A DNA stretch of 64,000 bases from Coprinellus micaceus (lineage: Eukaryota > Basidiomycota > Agaricomycetes > Agaricales > Psathyrellaceae). The position numbers and the translations under genes were made by a program. The DNA is taken from the NCBI GenBank assembly GCA_951394405.1, contig OX596345.1, positions 1,116,001-1,180,000 on the forward strand, written 5' to 3'. Below the pieces are notes generated by a model. It made no database searches. It was not told where the DNA came from and saw nothing but the letters and a program-made list of their open reading frames with translations. The first letter of the stretch is position 1. Each line of letters starts with the position of its first letter. Shown one piece after another: positions 1 to 10,907 of the stretch.

Positions 1-193
1 TCTAAAAGGTTTGATGGGTCCCCATCACTGACCAAGGTTTAGAACTCCCCTACCACGAGGTGACTGAGATCCATCATCCTCGCAACCATAGCCCCCATTC
101 CCAATACTGTCTTGTAGATCAAACAATACAATACATATTCAAGCTCCAACCCCACCCATTCCGCCTTCTCCCCTTTTCTCACCACCTCCCTCC

Positions 194-687
194 TCACTTA
201 TCCGCACAAACACACTGCCTACACGCCGCCCCAAACGACGTCGGCACCGCCGTCTGAGCCCCTGTACACCCCAACGACTGCACTTCCTTCTCCGAGCACG
301 CCTCCACCGGCTTCGGGGTGGGGTTCACCACGGGGGTCGCGATGTACGGATTGGGCCCGCATGCGCAGACGTTCTGCGTCGGGCACGGGCCAGGGAACCC
401 GGTCTGCGGGGTGTAGACGTAGCATTGCCCCTGGGGGCAGATCATGGGTGGGCAGGGGATGTCGGCGGAGCAGCTGGGTGTGGGGTGGGTGAATGTTGGG
501 GTGGGTGGGAGGTCACCTAGGGGGCCGGCGGTGAGGATTGAGGCTGCGGCGGGGGTTGAGCCTGGGGGGAGTAGTGTTAGCTTTTCGGCGCCTCATGAGA
601 AACTGGAAAGAAGAGTCGCTAGCACGTACTCGCGAGGAGGTATAAAGCAGAGGGTATGATGGTCAGGAAGAGTTGGGCCTTCATCAT
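194..687 (-). CDS. Small secreted cysteine-rich protein (unknown family)
   Basis: Two exons (687-630 and 561-194) join in frame across a GTACGT..CAG intron of 68 nt to give 141 residues. The N-terminus is a clear signal peptide (MMKAQ followed by the hydrophobic run LFLTIIPSALYLLA). The mature part starts Ala/Pro/Thr-rich and then carries 12 cysteines, including closely spaced groups (IPCPPMIC, NVCAC, CRQCVC at the C-terminus). No catalytic motif is recognisable. The features seen (secretion signal, even Cys number, small size) fit a small secreted or effector-like wall protein, but that role is inference. A second ATG lies one codon downstream, so the start may be 684. I do not recognise the family. 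Confidence 0.7.
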
Positions 688-1628
688 ATTCGCGATGTTA
701 GTTAAATGCGGTCGCTTAGGCGAGCTCGAATGTTGAGGATGGGCTGGAAGAGCTGCAGCGAACGTTATGAGCGCTACGAGGGAGGTTAAAGTGAGAGTTG
801 GCCCAATATATTTGGTTCGGAACACCACCCATCCGCAATTGTCCCGTAATATCGCCCTCGACGCTCTCAGGCAGGGTAGATCGAAGGACGTCGACGGAGC
901 AGCTACAACGTGCTCTCCTCCTTCCGTATACAATACCTGAAGATCCGAAGCGGGTCAGCATGAGAGGATCATATTAGAAAGACTCAACATTAGACCAAAC
1001 CGTGTCTGATAATGTGGGAGTGGAGGTACTCGGTCTAGGAAAGCGAGGTAGCGCCGTGATAGTCAGCCAGTAAGTGAATGAATGAAGAAGTACATATGTC
1101 GAAGACGCCCAATGAGAAAACAAAGCAGAACAGAACACCGAACCCATGCATGAAGCGAAGTGCAGCCAACCAAACCCAAATCCGAAATTGCGTTCCATAG
1201 TCCCAAGCCGGGGATCTTCGCCCTCGTTTTCCATTCCCAGTTTCCCAGCCCCAATACAATCCAATACAACCAACCCTTCCTTCTTTCTTTTCCACTCGTG
1301 CCCAAGCCCAAGCCCAACCTCCCCACCAGCCTTCCCCGCATCGAAGGGCACCTTGGCGTGCCATAATCCGGCCGGAAAGAACTCGCATTAAGTGACGGTT
1401 CCAGAGTCCGTGCCGAGGTCGGAGGAGGTGAAGGATCCTTCCCAAAAAGCCCAAGGGAAGCCGATATGGATATGTGTGTGTGTTTCTCGAAGCGCATAGA
1501 ATCCAAACAGGCAAGCGTCAATGAGAGCGTTATCCCCGCCTCTTCAGCCGCACGGGTATTATGCCTTCGAGAGTTCCGCCACTACAAAAATTCAATTCAT
1601 CGGTCAGTATCTTTGCCTCGAGAAGCCG
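688..1628. other. Intergenic region, no supported gene
   Basis: This lies downstream of the membrane-protein gene and upstream of the secreted Cys-rich gene, both on the minus strand. Several overlapping minus-strand ORFs exist at 974-1521 but their predicted proteins are Trp/Gly/Arg-heavy and look non-coding. One of them (1063-1521, Pro/Ser/Thr-rich) could be an extra cytoplasmic-tail exon of the membrane-protein gene if a GTGTGGGT donor near 1651 is used. Confidence 0.5.
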
Positions 1629-3100
1629 TCAGAGAAGAGAGAGAAAAGACCCACACCCTTTCGCCTTCTTCCTCCGTTCCCTCCACCTACTCCAGACGAA
1701 CCACGCCAACAGCACCCCGGCGATACCCAAGATGATAAGCCCAATCCGCAGACCCGTCTTCTTCGCGTCGCTCCCCGTCTTCTTGAACTGCCGCTCTTTC
1801 AGCGCTGTGTGGGAGTTGGCGGTGGTTAAGACGTAGTCGAAGAGGAATGGCTATAATGTCAGGTCGGAGAGAGTACAAGTCAGATAAGGCCAAGCAAAAG
1901 GATAACACATGGTTTGTAGCCCAAGTAAAGCCAAGTGATTAAACGCACCTGGGACTCGGACGCCTCGACGACCGTAACGTTCAGAACGTGCTCCCCCTTC
2001 GCATTTCCATCGGGGAACGTATGCTCGAACAGCGCCTGGTGCAGCGTCCATTCCGCCGGCAAACTCGAACTTGAGGTTCGGTCGAGGAGCGTGATGGTAG
2101 ACGGTGATCCGCCGTCCACAGAAAACGAGGCTGAGAGGACCCCAGCGGAGTTGTTGAACGCGCCGTACACCGCTACTGTCGAGCCTACACATACCCCGCC
2201 GTGATAACGATTAGCGGGGACCAAAGGCGAATTAAGATCAATAAGACGCACCGACAAACCCCAAACTAAACGAACTCCCACCCGCACTCGTCCTCATCAA
2301 CGTATTATTGAACGGCAGCGCCTTCTCCGCTGGGCCTCCGTCCCCCGTCGCAAATAACGACCGAGGCGTCCACGCCCCGCTAAAGTTGAGCGTCGGGTTC
2401 GTGTCGTCGTACACGAGGACCTTGCCGTCGAGTTTGGTCTTGCCGACGGGCGTGTAGATCATGTAGTCGACGAAGAGCTGCCCGGACCGCGGTTCGAGGT
2501 GGACGTCGTGTGGGTTGGAGAGGGCGCCGAGGTCGAAGAGTTTTACGCCTTTCTGTAGGGGGGAATTTGGTGTGAGATGGGTGGGGGGTTAGGGCGTGAA
2601 GGAAGGTGGGTGAAGGGAGTGAGGGTGCATGATGGGCGTTGGTGAGTGATAAGAAGGAAGGGAATGAACGAACGAACGCACCGTGCCCGACGCCGTCCCG
2701 TTATTCTCGCTAGGCAGCGGCGTGTACGTCGAGTCGTCCAATAAACTCTTCAAGTCCAACGACGTATCGAGCTCTCCAAAGACCTCGAGGCCCTTGCCTA
2801 CATCCCATCCGAGTCAGCGTCAATCTCCATCCATCCATCTATCAACGAAACACGAGTAGGAATGAAAGGATATTCAACGCAACACAAATCGGTGATAGGC
2901 GAAAGGCGAACAATGAAGGCAGGAAAGAACGAGCGCTACGCACCGTAGAAGTTGATATCCACCGCCGACGATGGCACGCACACATGCTGGCTCCCTCCAT
3001 ACGTATTATTCGCGTCCGCCGTTGACACCGTGCACGAGCCCGAGTAGACGATCTCGGGGCTCGTGCTGTCGAGGAAAACGTGGGGGTTCGCCGGGTCCAT
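1629..3100 (-). CDS. Single-pass membrane protein with galactose-binding-like ectodomain
   Basis: Five exons (3100-2944, 2797-2682, 2552-2252, 2184-1949, 1850-1629) join in frame to 343 residues. The order is an N-terminal segment with N-glycosylation sequons; a beta-rich domain containing the VYDD motif, a Trp-centred segment (GAWTP), then SFSLGFVG and STVAVYGAF, and a VDGG region; a QALFEHTFPDG..HVLNVTVVEA strand pair; and one transmembrane helix (residues about 304-323, IGLIILGIAGVLLAWFVW) followed by a short basic tail. This layout is typical of a large family of Agaricomycete membrane proteins of unknown function. No signal peptide is visible at the chosen ATG, so an upstream exon could be missing. 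The tail ends early at a TGA; an alternative GTGTGG donor just before it could add a longer disordered tail. Confidence 0.75.
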
Positions 3101-3909
3101 ATCGTTCGTTCAAGCTCAGTGCTTCTCTTCTTCAAATAATTCGAGTTCTTTTGGTCTCTCCTTCTGCGAGGGATTCGGCGTTCCGCGTTGTTCGTCGTTA
3201 ATTTTCTCTTTGAAGGGCAGGGCGAGGGCGAGGGCACGTTGAGGGGGCGGGCGGGTCGGAGATGAAGAATCGACGAAGCGCCTAATTATAAGCCGTCGAC
3301 GGGCTAGACTCGGGCCAAGGGGAGGGGCACAAAACTAACGCTTGACGCTACCGCAGGTGAAGTGAGGAGGAGGAGGAGAAAGGAGGACAACGGAGGGCAT
3401 CAGTCAGTCAAGTTGCCCACAACAACAAGACAAGTGACAGTTGTGGGTGAGGGGACCTGTCAGGGTGCCTGCCATAAGTACACAGCTGGACGGCACCAAT
3501 ACAGGTTTTCCCCCTGCTTTTGGGTTCCTGGGCACTGATCGTTGTCGTAATTCACAGCGCCAAGCGGCTTTGTTTGCGTCTGGGCGAGGGTTTGGAATGG
3601 AAAGGGAGGTAGAGAGGATGTTGGATAGGAGTTGGGCGCTCAATTCACGAGGAGGTAGGTAGGTATGGGTTCTCTTCCTGGTGGAAACCACGAAGGAGGG
3701 CAATCCAATTATAACCCAGGGTGACGTTACGCTTTGTCGAGACCGTAGTGTTCGTTCCTGGCCTATATCCGACGGAACGAACTCGATGGAGCTGCGCTTC
3801 GAGCATTCATGCTCGGTCGCCGGAGGTGCCTGAGAGATGGACAGAACCTATTATTGTACACGATGGTAGAGTGGAATATGGCTAGATAGATAGATATCGC
3901 GACGGTTCG
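3101..3909. other. Intergenic region between two minus-strand genes
   Basis: This covers the upstream region of the membrane-protein gene and the 3' flank of dam1. No ORF with coding character and no RNA gene was recognised. Confidence 0.5.
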
Positions 3910-5146
3910 TCAAGCAACCCCAATCCATGAATACAGCACAGTCCCCTGTTGTTGCAAGTCAGAGATACCATCAGCATATTCGTTCAGTGGAGATAGAGAT
4001 AGAAGAAGTAGAGAATCGCAAGGCAAGTGACTGAGGGCATACAAAATAGAATAGAAAAGAAGTATGGACGTACACTGCTATTATCCTTCTTGACGACTTT
4101 CCTGTTCACCAGCGCGATTAAGCACTTGTTGACGCGGGCTTGGCTGAGATCGGGGGGTTTGATAAGGTCGGGGACTGCGTTAGGAAGGGAAGGTCGGAAC
4201 GCGGTGCAAACCGAGGAGTTTTGGGATAACGAAAGACGTACGCTTGACGGTCTGCGAAGGCGCGTTCATAAGGCCCTCAATGACCATCTCCATATTTCTT
4301 CGGAGTCCCTAGAGCCAAAGGGTGAGCACGGGGAACGCGAAAGGGAGGCAGGGGCGCACGGGGTCGCTACCACGGAACTCAAGCGGTAGAAGCGAGACGA
4401 CTCTATCGATCTCCATCTACACGGCGAAGTCAGCTCCTTGTCCAATTCTCAAAACCACACATATCCTCACCCCCCGCTCCTTCTTCTCCTTCGCACTCAT
4501 CTTCGGCTTCGCCCCCACCTTCTTCTTCGCACCACTCCCACCCCCGTTCTTCGTCGATCCCGTCATGTTCGCCGTGTACGTCGTATCTGGTTCGGTCACC
4601 TCGGTAACGGCGGATTGCTCTGCGAGTAACCGAGAGCGGTGGGCCTGTTCCTCGCCCTCGCGGGCTTTCTTGAGGGCTTCGGCTGCTGCGACGGCGTTTT
4701 CTTCTATTCACCCCAGTCGGTCAGTATACATGCAGAAGGGAAGAATGAGAAGAGTCTACGCACCAGCACGTTTCCTCGCCAACTCGAACGAAGCCGGGAT
4801 CGGCGCCTACACCAAAAAAGCATCTCGTTATCAGCACACCCTTTCCCCACCCAACCCTTGAACGAACACACACTTGGAGCCAATCCGTCGTCAACGCATT
4901 CATATTCATCACATACAACCAACTCGCAAACCCCTCATTGAACGTCGCCAGCGAGTCGCTCAGCCGCTTCATGCCCTCCATATTCGTCTGGAGGGCCTCC
5001 GCCTCATCGAGGAACTCGGACATGGCGGGCTCGAGGAACCCGAGGCCGTGGGGTGCGTCGGGGTACGCGCCGGAGCGGGATAGGCGGAAGAGGGAGCCTT
5101 GGGATATTCGGCGGAGGGGGGTGCGGTGCGGGGTTGGGTGGGACAT
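3910..5146 (-). CDS. dam1: DASH/DAM1 kinetochore complex subunit Dam1 with C-terminal winged-helix-like extension
   Basis: Seven exons (5146-4874, 4806-4764, 4703-4471, 4416-4360, 4308-4242, 4174-4074, 3945-3910) join in frame to 269 residues. The N-terminal third is the Dam1 signature: PLRRISQGSLFRLSRS, then GLGFLEPAMSEFLDEAEAL, and FNEGFASWLYVMNMNALT. Dam1 is the microtubule-contacting subunit of the DASH ring, which couples kinetochores to spindle microtubules in fungi. After a Lys/Gly-rich linker (AKEKKERG) comes a compact C-terminal domain of about 85 residues (MEIDRVVSLLPLEFRG.., then PPDLSQARVNKCLIALVNRK and a likely beta-wing ending SGTVLYSWIGVA). This segment is not part of short yeast Dam1 as I know it. 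The linker-domain join is phase 0 across a 54-nt intron and the next exon begins with ATG, so two separate genes remain possible. Confidence 0.85.
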
Positions 5147-5630
5147 GGTGGTGGTTGGGGGAAAGGGGTGATTGATGGATCGACGCGACGCGTCGAGATC
5201 AGTCTGATCACGCTGCTGCTCCCTTTACAATTACACTCACCAAGGATTCATTTCAGATACCAAGACTCGCCCTTGTTCGCTCCCCCTCCCGAACGACCCT
5301 GGTCCCCTGTTCCTTCACGCTTCGCCAACCCGGTGTCCAGGGTTTATTCCCTCACAATGGCTGTCTTTCGGGGGGTTCCACGTTCATTCGATCGACTTTT
5401 ACTCTCTACGCCCACCGACTTCCTATTCGGTGCTGGCGATGGCGCGATGGAGCATAATTGAGGAGGCGTCAGTTGGATAACTCTTCGCTTTACTTTTGAC
5501 ACTTTCAGGTAAGTCAGGAGATAGCACTCTTCGAAGCCCGCCCCTCGGTCACGCTGCCGATGAGCGGCCTTGAACAGGAGTATATATGAACGGGTAGCTG
5601 ATATCCATTGCTAACAAGTCCATCCCCAAG
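5147..5630. other. Divergent promoter region, dam1 / glutamine-synthetase-family gene
   Basis: The two genes point away from each other across 484 bp. A TATA-like element lies at 5581-5590, about 40-50 bp before the plus-strand start codon. No coding signal is seen inside. Confidence 0.6.
5581..5590 (+). promoter_or_regulatory. TATA-like element of glutamine-synthetase-family gene
   Basis: The sequence TATATATGAA sits about 40-50 bp upstream of the ATG at 5631, a plausible core promoter position given a very short 5' leader. Confidence 0.45.
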
Positions 5631-7052
5631 ATGTCTTCAATCGTTGGCGTTACGTATCCCCGCACAGGCCCACAGGTATCCCACCCAGCCGTCGTGCTTC
5701 TCCAATCCCAAAATATCGCCTATGTCCGCGTCCAATGGGTCGATCTCACCAACCAAATCCGTTATCGCGTCCTCCCATTAGCCTACTTTGCCAAGCTTCT
5801 CCAGTCATCGAGCCGACCCGCCGTATCCCTGACCAAAGCCACGTTGGGCTTGGTCTTCCTGTCCATGTCGCCGGGCTTCGTATGCAACGGGGAGTACTCC
5901 TACGTCTTCGATCTCGACTCCCTCCGCACATCCTCCTACGCCCCCGGCCACGCCGTCGTGATGGGCTGGTTCCAGGAGAAATACCCATCGCCGTCTGGCT
6001 CCTTCGACATCGACATTTGTCCCCGCGCCCTTCTCAAGCGGATTTCCGACCAAGCCAAATCTCAATCCGGCGTCGACTTCCTCGTGGGCTTTGAGACGGA
6101 ATTCATACTGCTCAACAAGGCCGATCAGAGCCCCGTGAATAACCACGGGTGGTCGTGTTCACCTGCCCTCTTCACCGGGTCCGTCGAAGCCGCTGTCCTC
6201 GAGGAGATCGCGGACGTTCTAGCAAAGGACGGCATCGAGCTGCAGATGTACCACGCCGAGGGGACACCTGGGCAGTACGAGGTGGTCACGGGCCCACTGC
6301 CCCCCCTCCAGGCCGCAGACGCCTTGATCCACACGCGCGAGACGATCTATAACGTTGCCAACAAGCACGGGCTGCGTGCCACCCTCGCGCCTCGCGTCTT
6401 TGGCGACAACCCCGGCAGCGGGACGCATGTTCACATTTCCGTGCATGATGCCGCTAGCCCAGAAGAGGCAGGCTGGACGTGGGAGGGCATCGAGCTTCGC
6501 CCGGCGGAAGCGTCCTTCCTCGCTGGCGTCCTCGATCACCTACCTGCCCTTTGTGTGTTCACGCTTCCTTTCTATGCCTCGTACGGACGCGTGAGGGACG
6601 GAATTTGGTCTGGGGGCACTTTTGCCTGTTGGGGAGTGGAGCATAGGGAAACGCCGTTGCGGGTCTGCAACCCAGCTTCCCCATCCAGCCGCAACTTTGA
6701 GCTCAAGATGATGGACGGAACTTCGAATCCCTATCTTACCCTCGCAGGTATTCTAGGCGCGGGTTGGGCTGCGGGAATTAGCAAGCAGAAGGAGCTGACA
6801 ATGCGACCTATTACTGTGGGGGAGAGCGCGTCCGAGCTCACCACGGAGGAACGTGCATCGATGGGCATTCAGACGAAGCTGCCTACCACCATTCGGGAGG
6901 CCCAGGATGCGGCTAGGAAGGATGAAGAACTCCAGGAAATTCTCGGGGTTGGGTTCGTGGACGCCTATCTCAGGGTCACCAAATACAAGAATGAACGCTA
7001 CGATCTCTCTGACTCCGAAAAGGCTCGCCTGTTGCTCATCGATCATTACTGA
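5631..7052 (+). CDS. Glutamine synthetase family protein (FluG/gamma-glutamyl ligase-like)
   Basis: A single uninterrupted 473-codon frame. It has the class I/III-type glutamine synthetase fold order: an N-terminal beta-grasp part (VQWVDLTNQIRYRVLP, residues about 35-49), then the catalytic barrel with GFETEF (about 153-158, metal-binding glutamates), MYHAEGTPGQYE (about 207-217), the nucleotide-binding loop GSGTHVHIS (262-270) and NFELKMMDGTSNPYL near the C-terminal third. The family ligates an amine or ammonia to the gamma-carboxyl of glutamate using ATP. The sequence resembles FluG C-terminal domains and gamma-glutamyl-amine ligases more than the canonical cytosolic glutamine synthetase, so the substrate is uncertain. 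The lack of introns contrasts with nearly every other gene here. Confidence 0.88.
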   Translation: MSSIVGVTYPRTGPQVSHPAVVLLQSQNIAYVRVQWVDLTNQIRYRVLPLAYFAKLLQSSSRPAVSLTKATLGLVFLSMSPGFVCNGEYSYVFDLDSLRTSSYAPGHAVVMGWFQEKYPSPSGSFDIDICPRALLKRISDQAKSQSGVDFLVGFETEFILLNKADQSPVNNHGWSCSPALFTGSVEAAVLEEIADVLAKDGIELQMYHAEGTPGQYEVVTGPLPPLQAADALIHTRETIYNVANKHGLRATLAPRVFGDNPGSGTHVHISVHDAASPEEAGWTWEGIELRPAEASFLAGVLDHLPALCVFTLPFYASYGRVRDGIWSGGTFACWGVEHRETPLRVCNPASPSSRNFELKMMDGTSNPYLTLAGILGAGWAAGISKQKELTMRPITVGESASELTTEERASMGIQTKLPTTIREAQDAARKDEELQEILGVGFVDAYLRVTKYKNERYDLSDSEKARLLLIDHY

Positions 7053-7887
7053 AAACATATGCCTTGGGTTTACTGGGTACCTGATGTATTTAGGGAAGTT
7101 GAAACGACAATACAAGCATCATGAAGCATATCAAGTAGGAAAGGACACGGAATGGGCGGAGGATCACACCTTCCATTCTCCTGAAGGCCACCAGAAAGTA
7201 AGGTAGGGCCCAGAATCCTCAGGCACCGATGCGAATGAGGTCAGTGCATGTAACTGACCATGAACCTGGGCCAAATTGAATAAATAGGCAAGATTCAACG
7301 CTGAGATGGTTAGTCGGCGATCAAGAAATCCAACCTGCGATCGACAGCCCAGTGGTGGATACTGTATAGAGTTCTCCTCCAGACCCTCCCCTTCTCCGCC
7401 CCTCCCTCACGCACCTGCCTTCCTCGCTCTCCCGGTCGGGACTTGCCTATCACAGCCCCAATTGAATTCAGGGTGCATTCCAACCACAGTTGTGTACACC
7501 GCAGTCCTCCTAACCCAAGGGACGAGTCTCACATCTTCAGTCATGGGCCCCAGCTCGGGAACAGCCTCTGAAACAAACTGCATTGAGACAAGCTGGCGTA
7601 AGCAGAGTCAATATAATTCCAATAATTGACTCGCATTAGCATCGCCTACCTCTAACCATCCACTACATCCTGCTCGATTCTCAGGTGAACACCCAAGTCT
7701 AACCTCCATATCTCCCAACCTTATCTCGGTCGCACAAGCTAAGGTTATTGGTGAGGCTATTCCGTCCTCATGGCAGACACGCACTCACCAGGCATTAGAA
7801 CATATTGATTGACTGCGTCCGGAAATACATCATCGGTTCTCCTACATATCAGCCTTCTCCGTACGCCGATTTCTTTTCTTTGTCCTG
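7053..7887. other. Intergenic region before the protein kinase gene
   Basis: This holds the 3' flank of the glutamine-synthetase-family gene and the upstream region of the kinase. Short pyrimidine-rich patches occur (for example 7380-7430). No gene recognised. Confidence 0.5.
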
Positions 7888-10037
7888 ATGTCGCCTCACC
7901 CCTTGCAGTACCATCCACACCACTTCGGCATGTCGAAGCTGCCCCCGACGAGTGCCCATCCTCCCCTGGGCACTCTCATCCACGACAACACCATCCAACT
8001 CGTCGACATCCTCGGGAGCGGGGGGTACGGCGTCGTCTTCCGGGGCGTCGACCTCTCAAGCAAGCGGGCCCGCAAGTACGCTGTGAAGTGCATGAGCAAA
8101 GCCAAGGGCCGTCGCACAAGCCACGTCCGGGAGCTCAACTTCCACCTGCAAGTCTCGGGCCACCCAGGTGTCGTCGAGATGTATGGAGCGGTCGAGGACG
8201 ACAAGTTCACGTACTTCATCATGGAGTACGCCACTTCCCATGACCTCTTCCACCAGATCCTCCACGAGAGTCGGTACCTGGCCCGGGACGAGACAATTAG
8301 GAACGTCTTCCTTCAACTCATCGACGGGGTCCAACACTGTCACGACTCTGGCGTCTTCCATCGCGATCTCAAGCCCGAAAACGTCATGTGCTTCGAAGGG
8401 GGCGCTCGAGTCGCCATTACCGACTTTGGCCTCGCCACTTCTGATACCTCGAGTTGCGAATTCCGCACTGGAAGCGTATACCACATGAGCCCAGGTGTGT
8501 TTCAGCGCCCTCGACTGCAATGAGACAAAATGTGCTCACCTCTCGTCCCGCAGAATGTCAAGCGGGGCACTATCGAGAGGACGCCTACTCCCCGATCGCC
8601 AACGACGTTTGGTCACTTGGCATAATCTTGCTGAACATGGTGACAGGGAGGAATCCTTGGAAGTCGGCAACCAATGAGGACCCTGTCTACCAGAACTACC
8701 TCCAAAACCCCTCCAACTTCTTCTCGACGGTGCTGCCGGTTTCAAGACCCTTGAACAGTATCCTCGAGAGGGTTCTCGATCCCGACTGGAAGCTGCGGAT
8801 GACGCTTCCAGAGTTCCGGATCGCCATCATGGACCTGTCGACCTTCTATTCGGTGAACGTTCACTTCGAGGGTAATCTGGCGCGCTATTGTTGGGAGGCG
8901 GGAATCAAGGCAAGGACAGACCTTGTCGATGGGCCTTTTGGTCCAGTTGCGAAACGTCCTGTTCCACCGCCGCCCCCTACGAGGCCAGTTTTGAAGAAAC
9001 CGATATATTCCCCTATTCAGGTGGAGACCAAGGCGCAGCCTGTCGAAGTCAGCGCCCCGCACCAACGCACGCGGGTCAAGCCCCCGAACCCCGCTGTCCA
9101 CTCTCCCCTCGCCGTCCCAGATTCGCGGACTCCCAATGCGCCTTCGCCCTACCGTGGGGCTCCAGTCAATGATCCGAGCCCAAGAGTAGACAGCATGGTT
9201 TCCATTACGCTCGAGGACGACAGGGATGACCAAATCGAGGCGACGCATACAGCATCATCGCAGGGAGATTCATCACCATCGACGAGTTTCCCCAAGACCC
9301 CTCGCACTTCACCCCATCGCGTTACATTCCCTAAGCGCGCTAAGGCCCCCCCGATGACGGACCTGCACATATCGCCATCGTACTCGCCACAGCTTGATCT
9401 TGACGACCCCATGGAGTTCTACGGCTTGGAATTCTGCAAGAGACTCGCAGACCTGCCTAGCGATGCCGATTCTGATGCCACCGACGATATGGTGCTGTCT
9501 CCTTCGTCGTCGCAGTATGAGCTCCATGAAGTGAGGGAATCCTTTAGCTGGACGGACTCCTCGGACAGCTGCTCGCGGTCGAGATCGGGGTCGAGCGATG
9601 GAAGGTCAGGCGTTATTCGCTATCCCGAAATGCAAACGCTGGGTCCTTCAAAGCCAATCGACATCATAGGTGCTCGTCCTCGCCACCACCCTCACCATCC
9701 ACACCACCCACTTTCCCCGCCCCTCAGCCACCGCCCACATCCCCACCACCACCACCACCATCTCCCTCCACCACAAGCTCCCATGTATCATCCCCATCCA
9801 CCGACCCCGCGGCCTGGCCCTCAGGTTCACGGGGGATTCAGGCAGAGGAGACCACCACCGCCTCCGGAGCTGCCCCCTCGCCCTTTGAATGGGAGGGTAG
9901 CGGAGCTGCGGAAGGTGTACGAGGGCAAGCCTGTCCCTTCGCCGAGGCCTGCTCATGCAGGCATGCCCCCGGCGGCACACGGACAACGGAAGGCGGTGGC
10001 CTATGCGACGGGTGCTACTCACTGGTACCACCCATAA
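7888..10037 (+). CDS. Serine/threonine protein kinase, Ran1/Sks1-like
   Basis: Two exons (7888-8494 and 8554-10037, 59-nt intron, phase 1) give 696 residues. The kinase domain is complete: glycine loop GSGGYGVVFRG (43-53), AVK lysine at 67, RELNFH glutamate at 82, HRDLKPEN (158-165), DFG (179-181), SPE in place of APE (201-203), and DVWSLGIILLNMVTGRNPW. The short loop insertions and the VFHRDLKPENVMC and NPW motifs fit the fungal Ran1/Pat1-Sks1-Vhs1 group, which links nutrient state to growth or differentiation; this assignment is by family resemblance. The C-terminal half is disordered, with Pro-rich tracts and a His-rich stretch encoded around 9680-9800. A second in-frame Met at residue 15 is an alternative start. 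Confidence 0.87.
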
Positions 10038-10392
10038 AACAGACTCGGGATATGATCCAAGCTGACTTTGGCGACGAATGGACCACGTATCTATTCAACT
10101 CTTTTCATCCTGTTATCTTTATTCCATGATGGTGACCTAGTAGATAGGATTTTTGTAACAGTAGTTAGTACCTTCGATCTTCAAACTGTAATGCTATATT
10201 GTTGCTCACATATGGGTGTCCATCGGTCCTGGTTAGTGCCTTGGTACGTCGTCTTGACGTCGTCGTTGAGTGAGAGCAGGGCATGGCTTCGTCGTCGCCA
10301 TCAATGTTGAGGTCGGTGGGTAAATACTTAGTCAGCACCTCCCAGTTTGTCCGCACTCAGTGGGAGCCGTCAACAGTGTTGAGCTCACGACA
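10038..10392. other. Short intergenic region
   Basis: This is the 3' flank of the kinase gene and promoter of the complex I subunit gene. Nothing else recognised. Confidence 0.5.
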
Positions 10393-10907
10393 ATGACCTC
10401 TTCGACGACTGCCTCTCAGGAAGAGCTCAAGAAGCACAGGGTTCCTTTGAGTTGGAGGGATGGCTGCTCAGCGTGAGTCCATAGCCGAGTTTTAAATAGC
10501 AAACGCGCTGACAATAGGATGACCTCCTCGTTGGCAAATCCCGGAACGCGAATTACTACCTCCTACTCCACCACGACATTTGTTCTTCTCTGTGCGAACA
10601 ATTGGCGAAATGCAATACTGGAACTATGGGAATGTAGTCTGTTGATTCCTCTAAACGTTTGCCGAAGGCAGAACAACTTCAAGCCATGGGAGTGCGACCA
10701 TGAGCGACACACCTATGAGAAGTGCGTAGTCCATGTCCGTCACTTCATTTCACCCTTTACTGATAGTGACCTCTAGGTGCCAATACGACGAGTACGTCCT
10801 CATTCATCCCATATGGTATCACACATTCTCAGTCCCATCCAAGCTACGTCCGGCGGATGAAGGACCTCGCGAAGCAGAAGCAGGAGGTGCTTGCCGAGGA
10901 GTCGTAG
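10393..10907 (+). CDS. NADH:ubiquinone oxidoreductase subunit NDUFB7 (B18)
   Basis: Four exons (10393-10472, 10638-10721, 10777-10791, 10844-10907) join in frame to 80 residues. The protein carries the twin CX9C signature of NDUFB7: CSALLIPLNVC and CDHERHTYEKC, flanked by VPLSWRDG and the basic C-terminal helix YVRRMKDLAKQKQE. It is an accessory subunit of mitochondrial complex I on the intermembrane-space side; twin CX9C proteins are imported and oxidised by the Mia40 pathway. Exon 3 is only 15 nt (encoding the CQYD segment), and intron 1 is unusually long for this locus (165 nt). The reconstruction relies on the conserved family sequence bridging the junctions; each junction uses GT..AG and keeps frame. 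Confidence 0.85.

Noticed and set aside
974..1521. Three overlapping minus-strand frames of 125-159 codons
   Set aside because: Trp/Gly/Arg-heavy, mutually overlapping, not joined to neighbours by convincing splice sites; only one might be a tail exon of the membrane-protein gene.
9660..9830. Short direct repeats that could be mistaken for a repeat array
   Set aside because: These are CAC/CCA codon repeats encoding the His/Pro-rich tail of the kinase, not an array element.
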